Source: Bacillota bacterium (GTDB lineage: Bacteria > Bacillota_E > Sulfobacillia > Sulfobacillales > Sulfobacillaceae). Taken from it: a DNA stretch of 8,124 nucleotides. Position numbers and translations under genes: made by a program. Where the stretch lies: assembly GCA_021820165.1 (NCBI GenBank), contig JAKADW010000080.1, positions 1-8,124 on the forward strand, given 5' to 3'. The notes below the pieces were generated by a model. That model was not told the origin of the DNA, did no database searches, and saw only the letters and a list, made by a program, of their open reading frames with translations. Below are positions 1-4,476 of the stretch, piece by piece. Numbering within the stretch: position 1 is the stretch's first letter; every line of letters starts with the position of its first letter.

Positions 1-393
1 GGATACTTTGCGCCCATTGACCAGAATGTCCGCGGGCGGATTGAGCTCGGCACGAAGACCCAGATCGGCCAGATAGTTAACGACCGGGTTCAGGGCGAGC
101 CGGTACCAATCCATGGGCCGACGGACATCGGGGAATCGACTGGGATTCAGAATGACCTGGAAAAAGACCTGCTGGTCATCTAAATAGACGAGGCTCCCCC
201 CGACCCGCCGCCGTAACGCCGGAAGTTTTGAAGAGGGATCAAACTCATCCCCGTCTTGGTGACAGCCCAGTGAGACATAGGGAGACGTGGGCCAGCAGAG
301 CACGACGGCCTCCTCCCCCAACTCGGCGATTCCGTGATATAAGGTTTGGGTCGTCAGCCAATCCACGGCACCAATCGGGTACACCGGAATCAT
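1..393 (-). CDS. Lipoate/octanoate protein ligase family enzyme, N-terminal part (3' end outside window)
   Basis: This is the first 131 codons of a biotin/lipoate A/B protein ligase family enzyme (LplA/LipM fold), which attaches or transfers a lipoyl or octanoyl group to a lysine of a carrier protein in the cytoplasm. The frame is open from an ATG at 393 to the window edge. Visible motifs are YVSLGCHQ at residues 39-46, RRRVGGSLVYLDD at 61-73 (the family's RRxxGGGxVYxD substrate-binding signature, here with Ser as third small residue), QVFFQV at 75-80, and ADILVNGRKVS at 121-131, whose Lys129 matches the conserved lysine of the NGRKISG motif. The start has a G-rich SD (GGGGGG, 407-402) eight bases upstream. 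A GTG at 399-397 is in frame but too close to that SD. The C-terminal part is missing, so a LipM-type catalytic Cys cannot be checked. The gene is divergent from the transhydrogenase operon. The family assignment is firm; whether it is a salvage ligase, an octanoyltransferase or an sHdr-associated ligase is not settled. Confidence 0.85.
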   Translation of the reverse strand, partial: MIPVYPIGAVDWLTTQTLYHGIAELGEEAVVLCWPTSPYVSLGCHQDGDEFDPSSKLPALRRRVGGSLVYLDDQQVFFQVILNPSRFPDVRRPMDWYRLALNPVVNYLADLGLRAELNPPADILVNGRKVS

Positions 394-569
394 CGCCACA
401 ACCCCCCTTATAAATTGCGTGACATCTCTTTGTATTCGCGTAAAGTTAATAAATTCCTCCTTGGTGAACAATAAATGTGGCAATTTAGCCGATGAGCCCC
501 CGAGGATTTCCCATGTTCGGCTGAGCCAAACCAGTTACCCCCTAAAACCGACTCTTCGCGGGGAAAATG

Positions 570-598
570 TTGCCGTTCGCGGACGATCTTCCTACAAT
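570..598 (+). promoter_or_regulatory. Sigma-A/sigma-70 type promoter for the pnt operon
   Basis: A -35 box TTGCCG (570-575) and a -10 box TACAAT (593-598) are separated by exactly 17 bases. The boxes match the TTGACA and TATAAT consensus at four and five of six positions. Transcription would be expected to start at about 605-606. That is only two or three bases before the ATG at 608, and about 24 bases before the GTG at 629, which has its own SD. This is the best promoter in the window and sits directly in front of pntAA. Confidence 0.7.
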
Positions 599-614
599 AG
601 CTAAAACATGTCGC

Positions 615-620
615 AGGGGG
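615..620 (+). promoter_or_regulatory. Shine-Dalgarno sequence that favours the GTG start of pntAA
   Basis: AGGGGG at 615-620 lies eight bases before the GTG at 629. The upstream ATG at 608 has no SD at all. The same G-rich type of SD precedes the lipoate ligase (GGGGGG) and pntB (GGGGGTG), so it appears to be the local style. This site decides the start chosen for pntAA. Confidence 0.55.
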
Positions 621-628
621 ACTCGACC

Positions 629-1813
629 GTGATTATTGGCGCAGTGCAAGGGGACCGCTCGGACGCCCTTGCGAGCTTAACGCCGGAGATGGCCGGGCGC
701 CTCACGGCCAAGGGGCACCATGTGGTTATCGCCCGGGGCCTCGGCATCCAGGCGGGGTGGGAGGATGCGGCGTATGACGCTTCGGGGGCGCAGGTGGTCG
801 ACGACGGGGCGGTCCTCAAAACCGCGGACGTCTTGACGTTTGCCGAGCCGCCCACCGATCCCGGACGATTTAAGCAGGCTCGACCGGGCACGCTGTTAGT
901 GGGGATGGTCCGTCCGCACACGATTCCCGAGGAGGTCTTAAAAGCCTGGTGTGGCGCCCGGCTTTCCGCTGTGAGTTTGGATGCCATTCCCCGTCTTAGC
1001 CGAGCTCAGTCCATGGATGTGCTGTCGTCACTTAGTACGGTGATGGGATATCGGGCCGTCATGGTGGCGGCAGAACGCCTCCGCAAGTTCTTTCCGCTGT
1101 TGATGACGGCCGCCGGAACCATTCCCCCGGCCCGGGTGCTGGTGTTGGGGGCGGGCGTGGCGGGGTTGCAGGCGATCGCCACCGCGCACAGGCTAGGGGC
1201 GGTCGTGGAGGCGTTCGACACCCGACCGGAAGTCAAAGAACAAGTAGAGTCCGTGGGGGGACGTTTTCTGACCGTCGACGTGCAGGCGAGCGGCACGGCG
1301 GACGGCTATGCGAACGCTTTGGATCAGGATGCGGAAACGGAAGAGGTCAAACGGTTGGCCGATCCCGTGGAACGGGCTGATGTGGTCGTGACCACGGCGC
1401 AAATTCCCGGACGGTCAGCCCCGATTCTCATCACCCAGAGTATGATTGAGCGCATGCGCCCCGGTTCGGTGATTATCGACCTGTCCGCGTTGACGGGCGG
1501 AAACACGGCATTGACCAGGCCCGATCAGGAAATCGTCCACAATGGGGTGCGCATCGTCGGTTTGACCCGCGCGTATCAGGATCTTCCCGGGGACACGAGT
1601 CGACTCTACGCGAAAAACCTCACCACCTTTCTTGAATACTTGATCGCTGAGGGGTTAGAACGGGATGACTCTCATCTCGTCAAGCTACCTGACGACGAAT
1701 TAGTGAACCGGACGATCATGATGGATCGGGGCCAACCCGTGAGTCCCGTCATCCAATCCCGCTTAACCTCTATCGAAGCTGAAGGATGTGCTGCGAATGT
1801 CCCTGGTCGCTGA
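629..1813 (+). CDS. pntAA: NAD(P) transhydrogenase subunit alpha part 1 (NAD(H)-binding domain I)
   Basis: This is the soluble NAD(H)-binding domain I of the proton-translocating transhydrogenase (NADH + NADP+ to NAD+ + NADPH). It works on the cytoplasmic face with PntAB and PntB. Numbered from GTG 629 (394 residues), the RQD loop PRLSRAQSMD carries Arg122, Gln127 and Asp130. The Rossmann motif GAGVAGL is at 174-180, followed by GAVVEAFDTRPEVKEQV. The mobile-loop signature DGYA is at 225-228 with its Tyr, and ITTAxIPG- and GSVIIDL-like motifs follow. The protein stops before any membrane segment, as in the split-alpha (Rhodospirillum-type) arrangement. GTG 629 was chosen over ATG 608 because it has an SD and because the resulting start, MIIGAVQGD, aligns with family N-termini of the MKIxxPKE type. 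The ATG would add seven residues on an almost leaderless message. The N-terminus is divergent, lacking the usual ExRVA. The 3' end overlaps pntAB by 17 bases. Confidence 0.93.
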   Translation: MIIGAVQGDRSDALASLTPEMAGRLTAKGHHVVIARGLGIQAGWEDAAYDASGAQVVDDGAVLKTADVLTFAEPPTDPGRFKQARPGTLLVGMVRPHTIPEEVLKAWCGARLSAVSLDAIPRLSRAQSMDVLSSLSTVMGYRAVMVAAERLRKFFPLLMTAAGTIPPARVLVLGAGVAGLQAIATAHRLGAVVEAFDTRPEVKEQVESVGGRFLTVDVQASGTADGYANALDQDAETEEVKRLADPVERADVVVTTAQIPGRSAPILITQSMIERMRPGSVIIDLSALTGGNTALTRPDQEIVHNGVRIVGLTRAYQDLPGDTSRLYAKNLTTFLEYLIAEGLERDDSHLVKLPDDELVNRTIMMDRGQPVSPVIQSRLTSIEAEGCAANVPGR

Positions 1814-2087
1814 ACTTTACATTACCGTGCTGGCCATTTTGGCCGGGTTTCAAGTCATCGCGAAAGTCCCGTCAATTCTTCATACGCCCCTCATGTCGGC
1901 CACTAATGCGATTCATGGAGTGATTCTGTTAGGGGCGCTGGTGTTGGCGTTTAGCTCGCCCACCGGTGTCGCGAGTGTGATGGCCTATGGGGCGGTGTTT
2001 TTTGCCACCATTAACTTGGTCGGGGGATTTGCTGTGACCGACAGGATTTTAGGGATGTTTCGCAGTAATGGGGGTGCCAGCGAGTGA
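1797..2087 (+). CDS. pntAB: NAD(P) transhydrogenase subunit alpha part 2 (membrane domain)
   Basis: This 96-residue membrane protein supplies the alpha-side transmembrane helices of domain II, part of the proton channel of the transhydrogenase. Three hydrophobic segments are visible at about residues 7-24, 38-53 and 60-80. The family signature around KVPSILHTPLMSATNAIHG (residues 23-41) is intact, including the LHTPLMS and NAIHG motifs. The length is normal for a stand-alone PntAB. The ATG at 1797 was chosen because GAAGGAT (1781-1787) lies nine bases upstream. An in-frame GTG at 1788 would leave almost no SD spacing and add three residues. The start lies inside pntAA, and the stop overlaps the GTG of pntB in a GTGA tetranucleotide. 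All three subunits are therefore probably made by translational coupling. Confidence 0.93.
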   Translation: MSLVAELYITVLAILAGFQVIAKVPSILHTPLMSATNAIHGVILLGALVLAFSSPTGVASVMAYGAVFFATINLVGGFAVTDRILGMFRSNGGASE

Positions 2088-3439
2088 CCATCGCCGTTCA
2101 ATTGGGCTATATGGCGGCCGCCACGCTCTTGGTGCTGGGGCTACGTTTCATGGGGTCACCGGCCAGCGCCTTAAAAGGCAATCGGTGGCTGGCCATGGGA
2201 ATGGCGCTGGCGCTCCTCACGACGCTGGTGAGTCTTCGGCACTTTTCCCATTTAGTCGGGGTTCTTGTCGCTGTGGCCGCGGGTGTGCTGGGGGGAACCG
2301 CGGGCGCTCGTCGGGTGAAAATGACGGCTATGCCGCAGATGGTGGCCATGTTTAATGGTCTGGGCGGTGGGGCGGCGGCCCTGGTGGCCGCGGGTGGCTG
2401 GCACGGAAGCCACGGGGCATCCCTTTGGCTGGCGCTGGTGACGGTGCTTTTGGGATCCGTAAGCTTTGGTGGTAGCGTGATCGCGTTTTTGAAGCTTCAA
2501 GAGTGGTTGCCGAGTCTTAAAGGACTTCGGGTGTGGCGCATGGCCGGGATTCTGGCGATGCTAGTCGCGATATCGTTCGGCATCGCGGGGGCCGTGAATC
2601 CCACCGGTCTAGCGCCTATAAGCCTCACGCTCTTGGCGGCTGCGCTTGCCGGGGCTATGCTGACACTACCGATCGGTGGGGCCGACATGCCGGTGGTGAT
2701 CTCGCTCTTAAACGCGCTCACGGGACTTTCGGCGGCGGCGACGGGCTTCGTCTTGCATCTGCCGATTCTCATCATCGCCGGGACCTTGGTGGGGGCTTCG
2801 GGAACCATATTAACCCAGGAAATGAGCCGAGCGATGCACCGGTCCCTCTTGGGCGTGCTCTGGGGGACGTTGAAGGGGAGTTCGGGCGCGGCCGAGCAGG
2901 AGGGGAGTATCCAGGAGGCATCAGCGCAAGATATTGCCTGGCTTCTTCGCTATGCACGCAGTGTAGCCATTGTGCCGGGCTACGGGTTGGCCGTCTCCCG
3001 CGCCCAGATGGAAGTGAAACAGGTCACCGACCTCCTCACGCGGTTTGGGGTGCAGGTGGTGTTCGGCATTCATCCGGTGGCCGGCCGCATGCCCGGTCAC
3101 ATGAATGTCTTATTGGCGGAAGCCAATATCGACTATGAAGCCCTTTGGGAAATGGATCGTATTAACCCTCGTTTTCGGGATATGGACGTCGTGCTGGTGC
3201 TTGGTGCCAACGCCGTCACCAATCCTGCGGCGCGCACGGCCCAGGGAAGCCCTCTCTATGGTATGCCGATTTTGAATGTGGATGACGCGAAAGCGGTGGT
3301 GGTGCTGAAACGATCGCTCGGGCGAGGATTCGCGGGCGTCGACAATCCCCTCTACTATGATGAAAAGACGCGGATGCTATTCGGTGATGCCAAGGCGACG
3401 TTAACGCAGTTGGCGCGAGAACTGGAGACCACCGCCTAA
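2084..3439 (+). CDS. pntB: NAD(P) transhydrogenase subunit beta (membrane domain II and NADP(H)-binding domain III)
   Basis: This 451-residue subunit combines the beta-side membrane helices with the NADP(H)-binding domain III, and couples hydride transfer to proton movement. About nine hydrophobic segments fill residues 5-250. Conserved membrane-domain features include MPQMVAMFNG at 84-92, with Asn91 where E. coli has His91 (a common variant), and IGGADMPVV at 197-205 with Asp201, followed by Asn210. Domain III shows PGYGLAVSRAQ (298-308), GRMPGHMNVLLAEA (334-347), KRSLGRGFAGVDNPL (409-423) and MLFGDAK (431-437). The motif that is normally GAND reads GANA at 374-377 (codon GCC at 3212-3214), so the conserved Asp is Ala here. 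Translation starts at a GTG overlapping the pntAB stop, with GGGGGTG nine bases upstream by its G run. The length is usual for the family. The operon ends here at a stem-loop. Confidence 0.96.
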   Translation: MTIAVQLGYMAAATLLVLGLRFMGSPASALKGNRWLAMGMALALLTTLVSLRHFSHLVGVLVAVAAGVLGGTAGARRVKMTAMPQMVAMFNGLGGGAAALVAAGGWHGSHGASLWLALVTVLLGSVSFGGSVIAFLKLQEWLPSLKGLRVWRMAGILAMLVAISFGIAGAVNPTGLAPISLTLLAAALAGAMLTLPIGGADMPVVISLLNALTGLSAAATGFVLHLPILIIAGTLVGASGTILTQEMSRAMHRSLLGVLWGTLKGSSGAAEQEGSIQEASAQDIAWLLRYARSVAIVPGYGLAVSRAQMEVKQVTDLLTRFGVQVVFGIHPVAGRMPGHMNVLLAEANIDYEALWEMDRINPRFRDMDVVLVLGANAVTNPAARTAQGSPLYGMPILNVDDAKAVVVLKRSLGRGFAGVDNPLYYDEKTRMLFGDAKATLTQLARELETTA

Positions 3440-3476
3440 CTGGGGGTCTCTTAAGAAAGCAGATCGCCCCAGTTTT
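3438..3476 (+). terminator. Stem-loop terminator candidate after pntB, overlapping the lysR 3' end
   Basis: A perfect 8-bp inverted repeat, AACTGGGG (3438-3445) and CCCCAGTT (3467-3474), encloses a 21-base loop in which a further weak four-pair helix is possible (3446-3449 with 3461-3464, one G-U pair). It is followed by a short T run (TTTT, 3473-3476). The left arm begins inside the TAA of pntB. The right arm lies within the last codons of the convergent lysR gene, whose stop falls in the loop. The T run is short and the loop long, so plus-strand termination is plausible but not strong. There is no T run in the lysR direction. Confidence 0.5.
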
Positions 3477-4353
3477 CAGCCATGAGCGCCCGGATTAGCG
3501 ATTCCGCGAGCGGGTGGGAAAATTCATGGTGATGGATGATGGTGAAATGGCGCCAGAGCTGAAGCCCCTCGACCTCTAGCATATGAAACAAGTGGCGTTC
3601 GTGCGGCAAAATGGTGTACGGCGAGAGGATACTCGCGTCGTGTTGCTGGATAATCATGGCTTTGATGGCCTGGGTGGTGCCGAGGACAAAGTGGATATTG
3701 AGATCATTGACGCTAATGCCTAGCTGTCCCAGCGCCGACTCCATTACCATGCGCGTCCCCGATCCGGGTTCGCGGATGACGAGGGAGAGTTTGCGCAGTT
3801 GCTGAAGGCTAATCCGATTCTGATGCGCCAAGGGGTGATCGTGACTCACCACCAGATTGAGGCGGTCGGCGAGAAACGGGCGGATGGCGAGCGCGCTATG
3901 CTGGATGGGCGCTTCGATGAGGCCTAAATCGACATCCTTCTCCAGCACACGGTCCTTAATATCATGGGAATTGGCCATATAGAGAGTAAATTGGGGGCGC
4001 CTGGAATTCTGCCCCAACCGCGCCAGAACCCGTGGCAGGATGAACTCAGCGATGGTGAGACTCGCGCCTACGGTGAGACGTTCCGGCATATCCGCTAAAT
4101 GTTGTGCCACCGTGCGCTTAGAGGTCTCCCAGGTATGGAGCAACTGGGTGACATAGCGGTACACAATTTCTCCCGCATCGTTCAGCCGGACTCCCTGCGA
4201 GGTGCGGATGAGGAGCGGCGTGCCATACGCGGATTCCAACTGGTGAATCTGTTGGCTGACCGCTGACTGGGATAGATTGAGCGATCGAGCGGCCTGGGAC
4301 AGGCTCTGGTGTTCACCCACCGCTTTAAATGTGCGCCACACTTGCTCGTTCAT
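3451..4353 (-). CDS. LysR-family transcriptional regulator, CysL-like
   Basis: This is a 300-residue LysR-type regulator. The N-terminal winged helix-turn-helix covers about residues 1-60, with the recognition region SLSQAARSLNLSQSAVSQQI at 17-36. The effector-binding domain starts near residue 90 (ERLTVGASLTIAEFILP) and contains DLGLIEAPI at 142-150, REPGSGTR at 194-201 and TTQAIKAM at 226-233. This motif set is shared with the CysL/YwfK group, whose Bacillus member controls sulfite reductase genes. The gene is divergent from the sulfite dehydrogenase operon, so it probably controls that operon and itself. The ATG at 4353 was chosen because the HTH begins right after it, as usual for LysR proteins, and because GGGGTG lies six bases upstream. 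An in-frame ATG at 4395 would add 14 residues but has no SD. The effector is unknown; sulfite or another sulfur compound is inference. The gene converges on pntB. Confidence 0.9.
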   Translation of the reverse strand: MNEQVWRTFKAVGEHQSLSQAARSLNLSQSAVSQQIHQLESAYGTPLLIRTSQGVRLNDAGEIVYRYVTQLLHTWETSKRTVAQHLADMPERLTVGASLTIAEFILPRVLARLGQNSRRPQFTLYMANSHDIKDRVLEKDVDLGLIEAPIQHSALAIRPFLADRLNLVVSHDHPLAHQNRISLQQLRKLSLVIREPGSGTRMVMESALGQLGISVNDLNIHFVLGTTQAIKAMIIQQHDASILSPYTILPHERHLFHMLEVEGLQLWRHFTIIHHHEFSHPLAESLIRALMAENWGDLLS

Positions 4354-4415
4354 GTGTGACACCCCGGGTGGGTATAAGTAAACCTGTCGAGCCATATCGG
4401 AATTTTGATACGCAT
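4350..4415 (-). CDS. Possible 21-codon leader ORF translationally coupled to the LysR regulator
   Basis: An ATG at 4415 opens a 21-codon frame starting MRIKIPIWLD and ending GCHT. Its TGA overlaps the regulator's ATG in an ATGA tetranucleotide, the usual arrangement for coupled translation. It has a much better SD (AAAGGAAGGG, 4433-4424, eight bases before the ATG) than the regulator itself. A candidate -10 (TATAGT, 4445-4440) would start the transcript almost at that SD. The peptide is basic and has no run of a single regulatory amino acid. No homologue is recognised. It may be only a coupling device or chance. Confidence 0.35.
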   Translation of the reverse strand: MRIKIPIWLDRFTYTHPGCHT

Positions 4416-4476
4416 CACGGCCACCCTTCCTTTACGGTAACTATAAGCGAATCCCGATGAGGAAGGGAAGAACGAC
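4354..4476. promoter_or_regulatory. Divergent lysR / soeA control region
   Basis: This 123-bp region separates the two divergent starts. On the plus strand TATAAG (4442-4447) could be the -10 of soeA, but nothing resembling TTGACA lies 16-18 bases upstream, as is common for activator-dependent promoters. On the minus strand TATAGT (4445-4440) could be the -10 of lysR, so the two boxes overlap. A LysR-type T-N11-A site with partial dyad (TA..GT.AC..TA) spans 4433-4445. A TATC-N8-GATA dyad spans 4395-4410, about 50 bases before the expected soeA start. The strong soeA SD, GAGGAAGGGA, is at 4459-4468. Confidence 0.5.
4433..4445. promoter_or_regulatory. Candidate LysR T-N11-A operator
   Basis: The 13-base segment TACGGTAACTATA begins with T and ends with A eleven bases apart. 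It has dyad-related TA/TA ends and GT/AC inner pairs around a central A. It covers the candidate lysR -10 and part of the candidate soeA -10, which would suit autorepression. T-N11-A is a loose motif, so a chance match is quite possible. Confidence 0.3.

Larger units (their letters stand above)
394..628. other. Divergent intergenic region between the lipoate ligase gene and pntAA
   Basis: This stretch holds no convincing gene on the plus strand. Its right end carries the pntAA promoter (570-598) and SD. Its left end carries the poly-G SD of the lipoate ligase. Also visible are an exact TTCGCGG direct repeat (555-561 and 576-582), an AGCCGA/TCGGCT inverted repeat with a 24-base loop (487-492 and 517-522), and a perfect SD-like AAGGAGG on the minus strand (462-456) that is not followed by a standard start codon. 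No riboswitch class was recognised. The left half is more AT-rich than the flanking genes. Confidence 0.6.

Noticed and set aside
461..471. Rex-like box TTGGTGAACAA upstream of the pnt operon
   Set aside because: It is only an 11-base imperfect dyad, lacks the TTGTGAA-N4-TTCACAA form of Rex sites and lies about 100 bases from the promoter.
228..604. Two 61-codon plus-strand frames left of pntAA
   Set aside because: The first is opposite the lipoate ligase, the second covers the pntAA promoter. Neither has an SD or a recognisable product.
2533..3138. 201-codon plus-strand frame inside pntB
   Set aside because: It is out of frame with a strongly conserved gene, rich in Gly, Arg and His as expected of a shifted G+C-rich frame, and has no motif.
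4360..4370. Palindrome CACCCCGGGTG next to the lysR start
   Set aside because: A five-pair arm with a single central base cannot form an RNA hairpin. It overlaps the SD of lysR and the leader frame, and there is nothing to tie it to a regulator.
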